A stretch of 64,000 nt of DNA from Diphasiastrum complanatum (GCA_029204225.1 CM055102.1:37814585-37878584), one strand, 5' to 3'. Positions 20,747-33,911 are shown, counted from the stretch's first letter. Numbers and translations are program-made. Notes: generated from the letters alone by a model not told the origin.

Positions 20747-22066
20747 TTGAGGCTACTGTTCAGTTCAGACATGGCTTCCTCATCTTCTGATAGTCTTGAT
20801 TCTGTCTTGCACTGCTTCCTCGATGAATTTGGTGTTGGTAATTACATAGGTCACTACAAGACGTATTTCAATATGTCTTTTGATATTGAGAGGTCTGGAT
20901 ATGAACATAGGCCATATTTCTCATCTTTGTATAAACAATATTATGATTGTCTGAGTGAATCAATGTTGATAATGGATAATCTCTGATTCATTCATTTCCA
21001 TAACTTGGTACGTGTCCAGCCATTGTCAAAGCAAGCTCACAATTGTCGATTTACCAAAATAGTGAGTGATTTTAAATGTGTGGTCCATTGTGACCAGCAC
21101 AATCGATCATGTCGCTTTGTGCAAGAGGGCATGGTTTTTGTATTTTATCTTTCTGCTCTTGTTCCTGAAGAGGCAAGAACTTTGAGGTTAAGCATTGAGG
21201 GTGCCTCATCATCTGCTGATTTTGTGATATTAGAATCAGATATTGTTGATGAAGTTTTGGGTGTTGACGAGGAGGCAAGGTTGGCAGCAATGTACAACCT
21301 AGCCCAATCTCGTGCATTGTCAATTTCCTCCTTATCTAACATGGATCAAAATGGCGAAAGCAAGACTATTCTCGATTTGCCGGTATATCACATTGATAGT
21401 GTCGGATACGTCTCCTTGAATGATGTTGGAGATGTGCTTGATCTGAGAGATGATGAAATTCTATCAATTCTATCTAATTTCATCAAATAATTCTCGAACT
21501 TCATAGATCTCGAGGGTGATGATCTATGTGCTTCTATTAATTACAAAGACAGAGATGAATGGCTCGACGGGACTGAGGTTTTGCAGTCAATCATGTCCCA
21601 AAGCAGGGCATATGAGGCAAATATGCCAAGTGAGGAGGAATTTTTGAGAATCCAAAATAGTTATGGCTCACAGTCCTCGGAAACTAATCCATCCACTACT
21701 TCGACGACCATAGTTGTTGTTCATGATTTACATTGTAGTTATTTTATTTTCAAGATATGTGACCTAAGCTCGTATTTTGCAGGCCAATGTGGAGGTAGAT
21801 GGCTTTGCAACAAGGTAGGAATATGTAAGGGATCACGACAAAATGATTCATCCCTATCCCATTATTTGAAGAGCTTTGTAAATAAAGATATTTGCATTTA
21901 TCATAGCAAAATTTCTTCGAATGTTGGGACAATAATAATGGCAATTAAAGCATTATCATATTTCTCGAACGGGCAATACTTAGACTACCGTAAGCTTTTG
22001 CAAAAATTGATGCATGATGTCGTAAAATGTGCTACAATATCAGTTATACAAGCATTGTCATATTAA
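20747..22066 (+). pseudogene. unrecognised coding-like frame with two in-frame stops
   Basis: One reading frame runs for 440 codons with only two stops, TGA at 20984-20986 and TAA at 21488-21490. In this AT-rich DNA such an open frame is unlikely by chance. A likely start is the ATG at 20771 (MASSSSDSLDSV). The first 300 residues have normal protein composition with acidic segments such as ESDIVDEVLGVDEEARLAAM and DVGDVLDLRDDEILSIL; no signal peptide, zinc knuckle, protease or polymerase motif is visible. The part after about 21700 is less protein-like, and a TTTTGCAG acceptor-like site at about 21774-21781 may mark an intron end. It could be a decayed host gene, a gag-like protein of an unknown element, or a gene with recoded stops. 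I do not recognise the family. Confidence 0.5.
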
Positions 22067-23000
22067 TCACTTTAAATTATTATATCTGGAATGAAATTAT
22101 AATTCTAAGAGTTACATTGAAAAGAGATTTACCATATAATCTGTAATATAATCTTCACCCCAGGAGCCTTTAACTGTATCCACAAACTCAATTGTTGATT
22201 TCTCAATTAGTAGGACATCAATATCGACAGTTTATCTTTTCAGAGCAATTTGACCATGTTGTCAAGCATTTTTCAGACTTCAACTTTTTTATGCCTTGTT
22301 GTTCTTTTTTCTTCAAAATCCTTTGTGGCATTGAGTACATCTTTTCAAATTAAGTACTTGATTTTAGTCGGTTTTTCGGAATGATTTGATAAGAAACGAC
22401 GAGCTTTGGATTTCCTATGCTTGGTTTGCCAAGGATGTTTCTCAAAAGCTTCTCATTTGTTTGTATATTAGCATGTCCTTTATGAAGACCCGCTTTTGAT
22501 AGAACTTCCTCCAATTGAGCTATTTCTTGTTTGGCTAATGACTCTAACTTAGTATTCCAAGAAAACCAAATACGAAGGTATATCAATTTTCTCGGAAAGT
22601 GGTGTGCAGAAGACCGGTCTAACTCGAAAAGAAATGAGCTCGAAAAGAAACGAATGAAAATAATTCGAGTGTCTAGGAAGAAAACTTTTCGTGTATGGTG
22701 GAATAAACTATCTTCCCTCTTTCACAATGCATGACTACGCCTATCAATTTCAAACAAAAACAATAGTGATAAAAATCACGTTTTATCTTATAGTAACTAA
22801 CTTTGAAATCGTCAGTACTACAGTGATTACGTAGCCAAACAATAAAGCATCGAAAATTATCAGACAAATAATTAGTCGTGAATTGTTTGGGAATTAGTTG
22901 CGAAGAACTACAAAAAATGCATACATTCTGACATGAAGTTGAACGCAATAAAAGATAGTATCGATTCAAAACGAAATAGAACTAAATGAGTACAATAAGT
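22067..23000. other. unassigned AT-rich region
   Basis: No recognised coding sequence. The right part probably merges into the 3' end of the copia LTR described next, whose inner edge cannot be fixed without a partner copy. Confidence 0.35.
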
Positions 23001-23143
23001 TGCAGATCGAAGTCGCATATCTCTGAACGAGTAAAATGAAAATCTGAATTAATGCGCAATGCTGATAAACAGTGGCGCAATAGCAATCTCTAAAACAACT
23101 CTAAGAAGTGAGCTAGAATGCTCAGGAGTGCTCAAGCTCGCAG

Positions 23144-23147
<4 letters not shown>

Positions 23148-23226
<79 letters not shown>
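23148..23226. repeat. (GA)n microsatellite, 79 bp
   Basis: Uninterrupted GA dinucleotides. Located downstream of the LTR TATA box on minus, so it would be transcribed as a CU tract in the R/U5 region of the copia LTR. Confidence 0.95.
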
Positions 23227-23228
<2 letters not shown>

Positions 23229-23605
23229 AACTATTCAAAAAACTTCTTCTGATAATTCTGATTATCTGATAATGAAAATGTATGAATATGAACAGCTATT
23301 TATACTAAGAAATTAGGTCGTCAATTGCAATCGTCAGTTGGCTGGTGACCATTGGCATCCATTTGGTCCATGTCATTGATTGTTGATAAGCGGTGAAATT
23401 GGCCGTAAACATTTTGTCTGCATAAATGAACCAAAACTATAGCTCTGCAAAAATGAACTAAAAACATCCACAAGCGACACTGTCGCAAAAGGCGACAATG
23501 TCAGATTTTTCCGAAAAACCCGAAGGTGCCCTTAAATCTCATTTACGATTTTTCCACAGTTTGCCAGAGTCATTTCCTTAACATTTGAGGCTCTTTGGAA
23601 AAAGC

Positions 23606-23710
23606 AAAAAATGCGACACTGTGATTTTATACGAGATTCCTGACAGGCGAAAAATGCGACACTACATTTTTCAACGGGATTCCTGACAAGCGAAAAAGAC
23701 AACACAGTTG
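23606..23710. repeat. 43-bp tandem repeat in copia U3
   Basis: Copies of AAAAATGCGACACT...TTCCTGACAGGCG begin near 23606, 23649 and 23692 (the last partial). The ATGCGACACT cores are exactly 43 bases apart. Confidence 0.65.
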
Positions 23711-23869
23711 TCAACTCCGTGTATTTATGTAGACTGTGTAAAAACACTTGTAAATCTACAAACTATGTAAAAACACAAAAAAAATTCGCAGAATTGGATA
23801 AACAATGGATGAAGATTAAAACCGATTAGACGATTGGTAAGAAGGAGAATAATCCAACACTCCCCCTTA

Positions 23870-24365
23870 ATTTGAATCCTTGAATGCCTTGACTTTCAAA
23901 CTTAGTTATACACAAAATCTTATGTGTGACTCCAAACTTAAGTAAAAACATCTGCTGTCATATCTTGCATTCTACAGTACTGCAATCTGACCTCTCGTTG
24001 AGAACTTTGCTTATGATGAAATGGTACTTCAGTTGAATGTGCTTACTCCTAGAATGAAATTTAAGGTTGACTGATAAAGCGATGGCACTTTGATTATCAC
24101 AAAATTATGTCGTCGGAGCATATTGATTCAGACCAATATCTGAGAGTAAATTCCTCAACCAGATTGCTTCCTTTGTAGCTTGAGAGGCTGCGATATACTC
24201 TGATTCAGTGGAAGATAGAGCTACCAAAGATTGCTTGCGACTGTTCCAGAAAACTGGACCATTGTTGAGGAAGAATGTAAATCCAGAAGTAGATTTACGA
24301 GTGTCTACATCTCCTGCCCAACTTGCATCTGTATAACCACTGAGTAAATTGAGTTTGTCGTTGCC
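23870..24365 (-). pseudogene. Ty1/copia RNase H fragment 1
   Basis: On minus the translation has LLSGYTDASWAGDVDTRKSTSG, then KQSLVALSSTESEYIAASQATKEAIWL and FHSRSKHIQLKYHF: the copia RNase H domain with its catalytic Asp in YTDASWAGD and Glu in SSTESEY. A stop follows near APTT (usual TTIFCDNQSA). The polypurine tract and LTR follow at once, so this is the 3' end of the element whose 3' LTR ends at 23859. The 5' side is truncated at about 24365. Confidence 0.8.
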
Positions 24366-24379
24366 GACTGTTCCATCAC

Positions 24380-24745
24380 ACTCCTCCTTAAAAGAAGACT
24401 AGTTATGCAACATTTCGAAATATAGATCTACTAACAACTCCTAGGGCTAATCTATGCTTGATGAATGAAGCCTTAAGCAAGGGCTTAGTGAGAAAATCAG
24501 CCACACATGATGTATCCACGTGCTCCAAAGTGATGTCCTTTGCTTGTACCTTTTCTCTCGATATGTTTGCTCCGTGTATGAAATATGGGATTTGAAGCAA
24601 GGCTTCAGGCTGAAATATCATCACACATTATGATGGGATTGTCTTCAAGATTGATGCACTTGAGCTCCACCAAAAGGCGCCTGATCCATAAGGTTTCCTT
24701 GGTTGTCGTCGTGAGTGCTTTGTATTCAAGTTCAGTGGAAGTTTC
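24380..24745 (-). pseudogene. Ty1/copia RNase H fragment 2 (different family)
   Basis: On minus it reads STELEYKALTTTTKETLWIRRLL and IMCDDISA, then AKDITLEHVDTSCVADFLTKPL and HRLALGV: the end of copia RNase H. It is followed by a polypurine tract TTTTAAGGAGGAG and a few bases of LTR (TGTGATGGAACAG) before fragment 1 begins. Wording differs from fragment 1, so it is a separate family. Its own LTR has been lost. Confidence 0.75.
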
Positions 24746-24749
24746 TCAA

Positions 24750-25010
24750 TGTGAGAACCTTTTATGTATTTTTGGCTTCATAGATTACTTGCAAAGTGTT
24801 CCAAGCTTCCTTAGTTGTGGTACATGTTTCAATCTCTCTCAAGAGTTCATTGGAAACATTCATCTTGATGCAATGTAAGGCCATTCTTGACCTCTTCTTA
24901 AATCTCACATATTCTTGTAGATTTTGAGGCTCCTCCTCAATTCCACTCACTATATATATATGAGGTCTTGCAACACCAAGATAGATTCCATCCTCACTTT
25001 CCATGTGGAA
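24750..25010 (-). pseudogene. Ty1/copia gag fragment
   Basis: The 80-codon minus frame reads RMALHCIKMNVSNELLREIE and TCTTTKEAWNTLQVIYEAKN, the core of the copia gag domain (usual form A-xxxIxxxLxxxxxxxIxxxxTAKEAWDxLxxxYE). It directly abuts RNase H fragment 2, so the whole central part of an element, or the junction of two elements, is deleted here. Confidence 0.7.
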
Positions 25011-26550
25011 TAGTTGGATGAAGACACCCTTTTACTTGTCTCCAATAGATAGGACCCTATTGATGCTATGATGAGAAAGTAATTTGAACACTAAGTTCAC
25101 ATGTGTGAAATGACTCTAATGAATGAATTTGTGACCTCCAAAGAACTAGATGTGGACACTCTCCAAACTCTAGAAAGATCTACTAGGATCTTGATCACAA
25201 AGTCTAGAATCAATCTTCACCAAAATCTAGTTAATGTGGAAAAAAAATGGACTCTACATGATCACACCAACTTCACATAAAGATATTGTTTCAAAACACA
25301 TAAAACTTAGATCCAAAAACTCTTATTGGACTCTTTCAAGTAACTAGCTTGAGAAAATCTTACTTTTTGGGTCATAACTCTCACAATAGAAGTGAGTGGA
25401 TGCTACTGATTAAAGATCCACCAAGTAGGCACCAGGCACCTCTACCTACGCTCAAAGATTAGTCCTAAACTTTCAAAAGGCACAACCAAAGTCCTAGAAG
25501 TTACTTGCATCACAATCTCCACTTCAACACCTTTCTAGCAATACGACACTTGAATACTATGGATCATCACCGAGATTTTTCCCAGCATTCATATTGAATG
25601 GAGTCTCCACGGCCTATGAGCAAAACCTGCATTAAATGATCCATAAAACACCCAAACATTGCTATGATTGAATAATTAGAGGCTACAAACCAATTGAGAT
25701 CCTAGAACACCCTCAAATCTCAATTTTTTCACTCACAATCTTGCTCAGAATGATCTACCTTCAAGCATGCATGGATCTAGCTCTAATTCTATGGTAAAAA
25801 TAAGCATTTAAAGATCTGAAAATGATCTAATATGATCTACATCCATAAGACATTGCACACTACCAAATCAGTCTTGATCAACTCGGGTTTTAAAATGATA
25901 TCAAACAAGACTTGGATCTTGGCAAGAGCTCTTGTACACAAAAAGTGATCTTACATTAAAAAAAACAAGCAAGTTTCTTACATGTGAATGAAAAAACTAA
26001 GTGTTACTCAAAAAAGAACATTCCAACTTTGAAGTAGAGAGAAAAAATGAGAGCTCTCAAGTAGAGAGAGAAAATGCAAAATTCTTATGACACCAAAATA
26101 TTCTCTTTCAAAAAGTGTATGTACATGGAGCTCCACACAAAAATGTACAGTATGAGCTCGATTTTCGACCCTAATTAGCTCATGAAACACCTCCTAATGT
26201 GATTGGACCTTCATCATGGACCTCAAAATGTGATTGGTCCTCATGATCCGATGAGATGAGATGATAAAGTGTGATGCACCAATGACAATTTTGCATCCCT
26301 ATAAATTAGGACATGATAAATCTCCAAATAGCTCGAGATTGAACCCACAAAATCTATACATAATCAAGGCCTAATTATGCTCATGATATGTACAAATCAA
26401 AGGTGGATGAGGTTTGACCTTGTGATGACATCTAGCATGTAAAATAACTAGTTAACTTTATCTATTTCCATATGAGTAGCAAAAAATAGTGATAAATTCA
26501 TCTCTATGTAGGACACTAAATAGGGATTAGACCTAGCTAGAGGTAATAAA
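25011..26550. other. probable 5' leader and LTR of the copia gag fragment
   Basis: No coding sequence is seen. On minus, ACCATAGAATTAGAGCTAG at about 25774-25792 resembles a diverged tRNA-Met-type primer site, which would put an LTR to its right. The LTR ends could not be located. The sequence is AT-rich with many short CA/CT-rich stretches. Confidence 0.3.
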
Positions 26551-26559
26551 AAATCCAAG

Positions 26560-26900
26560 TGATAATTTTGAGAAAACCTCCAAGAGTTCCATTAAATATG
26601 GTGCCAAATAAGAAGTTGCTTAATATTGGTGAACAATCCAACTAGTATTAGTAGATAAAAGATTTGCTAGAATTGCCACCAACTAGGGTGCCAAATAGGA
26701 AGAGAAGTTATCTAATAGTAGTGAATAAGTGAGGATGTCGATCAAGAAGAAAAGCTACCTAGTAGTGAAAAATCCAATGACCATTAAGTGATGAAGGTCC
26801 ATACAAATTTCCACCAAATAGGATGTCGAATAAAAAGAGAAGTTACTCAATAATAGTAAAAAATCCAATAAGCAGTAAGTGATGAAATATTCACTGATTC
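26560..26900. repeat. degenerate tandem repeats
   Basis: Four loosely related units contain GGTGCCAAATAAGAAG / GGGTGCCAAATAGGAAGAG / GGATGTCGAATAAAAAGAG followed by AAGTTACTCAATAATAGT-like text and AATCCAATAAG. Units begin near 26600, 26688, 26740 and 26820. They are strongly diverged. Confidence 0.45.
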
Positions 26901-27649
26901 TACTTGCAATAAGGCACCAGCCAAGACAACAACAAAAACTCCAATGTTAAAAACACGACGCCATCCTTAAAAAATGAATTGGTTTAGAAGATTTTTCCAA
27001 AAAACTGCTATGAGATCAAGCTATAAACAATCCACCAATTTTGATATCAAATGAGCTATAGATGACAACATGTGAAGGACAATATTGAAATACATCATAC
27101 ATGATCTTATGCTAAGGTATGCTAAGGTATTACAAACATTACCAAGAGTCTTCCTACTTAAACCTATAGTCCTACTAGATCCACAAACTAAGAAATGAAT
27201 GTCTCTAGACCCTATTTATACTCAATTGGAATACTAAAATAGAAACTTTTGAATAAGCTTATCCAAAAGCAATGTCACAAGAGTGTCGGCACCCTTCTAA
27301 TGTGAAAATATATAAAATCTAGCTTGTATATGTAATCCGACTATGAACCCTAACTGATTCAGCTCACCTGGAAGTTTATTCGTATCATTCCAAGTTTACC
27401 TACTCAAATCCTGATATAATAAATCTTCTGGCTGTCTAGCTTACCTGAGGAAATCAGGATTGAATTTGTATCTAGTAGATACTTTACAGCCGTAATTAAT
27501 ATTTAGAACATAATACTACTTCACTCAAGTAAATTAGTTTCTCAAATTCATCACAGGAGTTTCTAACCTTAAAATCTACTTTTGAATCAAAGTTTCAGGT
27601 GCTGCAAGTCGAGCATATTTTAATCTCAAACCAACAGGTATGTTTGGTT

Positions 27650-28080
27650 GATACAAAGGTCAAGATCGCATCTGCACTCATCAAAAAGTAGATAATCCTG
27701 ATATTTTCAATTCAAATGTGATTCAATTAAATGAACCCTGGATGGCTGGTTCATAATTATCCCAAGTACCTACTTTACCCATTCCAAAATGGGATATCAT
27801 GTGCCATCCAAAAAAATAAGTAAATATTCTTAGCATAATGTAAAACATGTCTGGTTTAAAAAAGAAAACCAAGTTTGCATCCACACTCATCCAAACATAA
27901 GTCATCCTGATATTTTCAAGTCAACCATAGTCCAAGTAAATGAATGGATTACTAAAGAAAATTGCTTCAAAAAACTCAGTGACTTAATTTTATCCACAAA
28001 ATGGGATGACATCCACCAACCACAAAATTGAGAAAATGTTCTAGTGTGATGTAAGATATAATGAGCAATCCCTAAATTGC
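27650..28080. repeat. diverged tandem duplication downstream of NDPK1
   Basis: CATCTGCACTCATC...AATCCTGATATTTTCAA (about 27668) and CATCCACACTCATC...CATCCTGATATTTTCAA (about 27878) are about 210 bases apart. CCAAAATGGGATATCATGTG (27784) likewise recurs as CACAAAATGGGATGACATCC (27997) at a similar distance. This marks an old tandem duplication of about 210-215 bases. Confidence 0.5.
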
Positions 28081-28183
28081 CATTAATGCAGAACCCCTTT
28101 ACAGTTATTTTGGTTCGGTTCTTTGATAGGTCCACCTTCAATTCAGTTAATGATAGCACCTGCTGTGTGATATAGAGAAAACA

Positions 28184-31100
28184 CTACTCATTAATCCAAG
28201 GATGTAAGCTGCTATGCCATTCAACAACCCCATCTGGGAACCATAATGCAATTTCCTTATGTGCACTCTCAACAGAATCACTTCCATGAATAACGTTTCT
28301 GCAGTCAAAGCAACGGTAATGATTAGTAACACCATATTTTCATTGTCAAGAAGCCATGTGATTTAAGCTGTATAAATAAAGTATAACCAGCTTCAATGAC
28401 AACACAGATAAAACAGGATAAAAATGGGGAAGCAATGTGTAAAAGAAAACCTTCTAAATGAAAATAAGAGTCATTACAATTGCATTTAGCTGGACAGAAC
28501 ATGTCCACCTGTCTATAAGAACTCGGATAGAGGAGCATGCACAAAACATAAACGCACACTATTTGACAAAGACCAGTAAAACCATGCAAAACAGCTGCTT
28601 TGTTACCTTCCTCAACTCAAATATTTCAAGAGAACATTTGATACAGACTTCAAAATAGTTGTAACAATAATTACACCACTTCTCATCCATATCATTGTTG
28701 AAGACACAAAAAGTCATATATTACTCCACAAAAGATCTTCCTCAAAATTAATAAGTTCCAGAAAAAATCGCATGATAAGAAACCACTCGGATTTAGCAAC
28801 AACTGCATCATTTTAAACCTTGTATCAAGCATGAGCAGCACCAGCCTTCGAATTCTAATTTCTCACCGTATATGTTCTATATAAAGCGCACTTTGAAGTG
28901 CTCAATGAACGTCTCGTATGTGTAAATGTATACGTTTGTATCATAGGTGCCCATTCCGAAACGTGGTCAGAATTTTTTTTTAGAAATTCACATTTGTTTA
29001 CCAAAATTTATGTTCATGGACAATTTTTTTTGGATTCAAAAAATCAAAAAAGTTCCAACCCAGTACGTTCCAACAAAAAGATGGGTTTCTAAGGTTTGTA
29101 TCATATTTGCTGCAGAACACAGTCTGCTGCAACCACATTCTGAACAGTGGAATGCTATTTTATTCAAAATTTTGTTAAAAAAATTTTAAAACCAGCTAAA
29201 ACATTAAAAGAAAAACCTAAAAAACAGCTGAATTAATCTGTTCCGGAACATGCAATTATGGTTTGTATATATGTGTATATGTTCAATCCTTTTCCACAAC
29301 AATTCAAACATGAGTTCAATATGTTTCAAGTGTTTGAATGTTACATTGACTAGCATTAGAATAATGCAATTTAAGCCAAAAAACATTGGCAAAACAATTT
29401 CCAACGTATTACATGATCGAGTCATTGAAACTACTCAAACAATCTGTTTCTAAAAAAGCAAGAAACCTCAAGTGCCAAACTAAAAGGTTAGAAAGAAAGC
29501 TTCACATAACTCATAACGTGGTTTAAAGCACAAGCGGACAGCAACTAATCTCAAGTCGAGGCCAGGTGACACATAGTTAGGAATATACGCTAAAATGCAT
29601 ACACCAAAGCAACCAAACTAATGCCAGATTACTAATAAGCAGTGAAAATATCTATATGCAGCATACCCAGCAATCATTATAACAAAGGTAAGCCACCAAT
29701 ACACTTCACAAAAAACACAAAAAATAAATAAATAAATAAATAATGCTCATGAATTCTCAAAATTCCTGCATCTAATTCTGCATTCACACCAATCTAGCAC
29801 AACATGGCAACTATAAATTGTTACAAATTTTAAAAAAAATTATGCACAAACCCTCACAGTTTTCAGTTTTTCTTAGATTTGTGCTGATACGAGCAAACAA
29901 ATAGCTCACTGAATGACACACAAACCTTTTTCACATAAGTAGAATAGCAGTGCTATCTGCATTGCCAACAACCAAACAATTTATGGCATTTCAAACTTCT
30001 AGGTCAAGACCAGCAAACCTATCAAAGAACAATGAATATCATTAATTACAGGCTACCAACAGACTGCCCGGACATTCTGGTCTATAAAGAACTACAAAAC
30101 TATCACCAACTTCAGAAGATTAAAGCCTACGGGAGCTGAGTAGTCGTTTTCATCAGTGACAATCCGATGTGCGCCATTTCAGTATGCACTTGTATCAACC
30201 ATTAAATTCACAAGCTACAGTGAAGCACAGTTGCATGATTTTAGTAACTTAAACCATGGTGTGTATAGTACAACAGCGAACTAAACTGCTTCAATTTGCA
30301 TCACACCTAAACATCTGACAGCTCTTCAACCTGCCTGAGTATGTGAGTTCTAAAGCTGATATCCAGTAATTTCCTTGATCGGCTTCTGGACTTGAAGATC
30401 ACCCTAGCTGTACAGAGGAGAATTGAAGGCGGAGAAAGGGATGCACAAAAGAAGGAACAAGGGGCCAGGAATTATGGGAATGGAGCTCGGGATGGAATAA
30501 TCAAGCATGCCGCAAGGAGGAAGAAGATGAAGATGAGGTTCATCACTGGCGTGGTCTCAACCCATCGGGCAATTACTAACAAAGTACTCAACATACTAAG
30601 TTGTCTGTTGCAATGTTGCACCCACACGCGTACAGAACCCAAGACGTATTCTTGGTCGTACAGAATGTTGTAATTGAAATCAAAACTGGCTGTTTGCACT
30701 GCAAGTTCACGAGGCATCAAAATCGTTATCAGAGTTTGAACCTAAGACTTGTAATGACATTGAACTCCTAGATAACCAAACCACTTCCACATTGATGATT
30801 AAATAAGCATTATATAAGTAACTTAAACTGACTTTAGAGTGTGGTGACGGCCACTGGCTGGACAATCCTTATTAATGCTGCATCTTTATACTCTTGGATA
30901 GAGAATGCTCATCTACAATGCATGATTACTCTCATGCCTTGCTTGTTGCATATTGTAGATAACACATGTATGTTTTAGCAACTGTATATTTGTCAACGTA
31001 TGGGTAAACCAACTTTGCCATAATCCAAATGCTCGTATGGCCATATGGAAGCATGGTGCCAACATTGGTGTGTGTGGCTGGTGCTTAGCACTTCGCTACA

Positions 31101-33852
31101 ACACTGCCAGCACTGACAACTCTGTGGATTTATTAGATTCAACAATGATGTTGGGTGTGCCTGCAAGAAAGCCTGAAGTTCCCACCATGATCAACCTCCC
31201 TCACCAGTCCCACACCACCCCACGATTCTGAATGTTGTTTTGCTATCTCCTTTCAGATCTATTAATTTAAGAACCTCCATTGGACATGCCTGTGAGGTAG
31301 ATTGATATCGTCAGCCTAAAATTTGATGTTCTAAACGTATTATGCTAGAGCTTCAGACTATTGTTAGCATGGTACAGTTGGTCCACCTAGCAAACAACAA
31401 GTTTGATGCACTTTTGTGTTTGAAATTGTTATCAAAGATAAATGGTTTCTGGAAACCGGCTAGATGATCCAACAATGAGCACTGACCAGTGAGACAAAGA
31501 CCTGGAGAATCCAAGATACACAAGGAGACCAATGGAACTGATTTTAAGCAACAAACCTGCCAACATCTATTGCATAATCTCCTCGGATTGTGCCAGGATT
31601 AGCTTCTGCAGGTTTGGTTGCACCAATAATCTTTCGACCAGTAAGTACAACACCCTTCCCTTCCCAAACCATAGCCACAACTGGTCCAGAGACAATGTAC
31701 TCTACAAGTCCCGCAAAAAACGGCTTCGAGGATAAGTCTTCATAGTGCTTCTCAGCAAATGAGCGCTCAACTTGAACAAGCTTCAAAGCTGCAATTAAAA
31801 ATGTTCAAACAAGCAATCAAAATCCAAAAGTTGATTTGCAATAACCTACAAGATTTCATACTTTGTTCATGTAGCAGTACTGTGTTACTAAGACAAGATA
31901 CTTTAAAGCAAGCCCCAAAACAGTTCTCCCAAATTAGAACAAACAACTTCTCAGTATGCAAAAGTGATTTATATATGCTTGATACTCGCAAGTTATACAT
32001 TGTTCAATCTAATTATTAATATATTACAAGCTCAAAAGCAAAACAGAGTCAGCATTAAATTGTTCTAATCAAAATCTAATCTTGGTCAAGCAAGGAATAT
32101 TACTAGGAATATTCATTCCTCATGACATCCCTATTTATCATACCTCATACATGGAAAACAAATTCAGGCATGAAGTGAAAAAATTTATGGTCCCAGTGCC
32201 ATAGTTCTCGTGAACCGTCCACGGTTCACCACGGTTCTTAAAACCGTACGGTTCACACAGTCTGGTTCCAAGAAACAGATCTCTTTGAGAGAGAACTTCT
32301 CTCTAGGCAAGACTTTGATAAAATTAAGGCACCAAGTAGACATTGGGATGTTTCAGAAAGGCCTACGAAATTTCACAATAGGCAAATAAAAGACCTATGT
32401 AAAGTATTGTGCAATTTTTTTCTAAAAAGCATATCCAAGGAGTAAAACAAAAAAAGAAAAAGAAACAAGCAAAACAAGAGAAAGATGACAAGCAAGTAAA
32501 CTATGAGTGATAATTGGAGAGTGAATTTAGGAAAAGAAAGTGGATTAATAAAACAAAAACAAGGGAAATGTGAGAAAATGGGCCAATAAAACACTTCAGA
32601 ATTTAAGAAAAGGGACATACATATAAGCTTAGATATCAAGAGAGGGCATGAGGGAAGATAAGAAGGAACGAGCAATCAAAATGTTGCCATGTGAATTACA
32701 ATACTTAATAAGAAACAATTAGAAACATAATGATAACTAGAAGTCAAATGATTGAGGCACAACAAACCGTCTAGATCCACATCTCAGTTGCACCAGAACG
32801 GTGTTCCAAGGCCCTGCATTCCAGAATGTTGGAACCTCAACAAAAAAATAACCTTCAATTTGTTCTTTACAGCCCTTGGGACTTTGAGTAGGAGACCCAC
32901 AAACTAGGTGCAATAGTAGTTTCAAAATCTATAGAGTTCTACTGTACATAACACATTATGCCAAGTTAGAGACTTTTTGTCATGCCTTCTCAGTGATACT
33001 AATATCAAAGCCAAAGCTTGCATGTTAAAAACCTAGAGTGTTGAGGAAGGGTTCTAAGGCGTCAATCAAAGATAATGTTTTAAATTAGAGAACTAAGATA
33101 ATTCCTAGGCTCATAGGAGAGAAATCTCAAAATGCATACAATTTGGATGAGCCAAAAAATGCAGAGATTAATGAGTCTATCCCTTGCATATTCTTGTTTG
33201 AACCAAATTACAAATTGACTATAGTTATAATCTCTAAGTACTGCTTAAAGGGACCATCACCACTATGTATTGCCACTAATAAATACCTTAGCATTTTACA
33301 CCATTTTCATTCATTAATGTTTATACACTTAACGATAAGGGTACACAAATTTGCCATTTCATGCATCTCATCCAACTTATCAAATATGGAAAATTGCTAG
33401 ATGAGCACACTATACTTGATAGAACACAAAACTGTGCAACCTTGACAAGGGTGCAAGTTTTCTACCACCTCAACAAAGATCTGAATAAATTATGGAGGGC
33501 ATTAAAAGTCCACTAGGTCGTCTAACTCTTTTCTATTTCAAGAGATAAAATTCAACCATGAAAAGGAGAATTTCCATCAACAAGGAAAAATTGATTCTAG
33601 AATGTGAAACTCACACTTAGTCATCAAGAACTTAATTCTTAGAGAACACATATTGCATTAGTAGAACGTAGCAATCGTGAGCACTGATAGCGGCCATGTG
33701 GCATTATGTCATTGGATGTGAGAACGTTGATTATGTTCCATAGTGGAGGCTGCAGACATATTTAGATCTTGACCGTCTATTGCTACACGCAGTCGCGCAC
33801 CTCCAGATGAACGATACCTAGTCCAAAATATGCCCAATATAGGAACGTGTAG

Positions 33853-33911
<59 letters not shown>

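Larger units (their letters stand above)
23000..23859 (-). repeat. 3' LTR of a Ty1/copia element (left edge uncertain)
   Basis: The right edge is exact: on minus a polypurine tract AAGGGGGAG is followed directly by TGTTGGATTATTCTCC. A TATA box (TAGTATAAATAGC on minus) lies at 23291-23303, so U3 is about 555 bases. A 43-base tandem repeat (23606-23710) lies in U3 and a (GA)n tract (23148-23226) in the transcribed part. Copia RNase H precedes the polypurine tract, as expected. The left edge is a guess. Confidence 0.65.
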
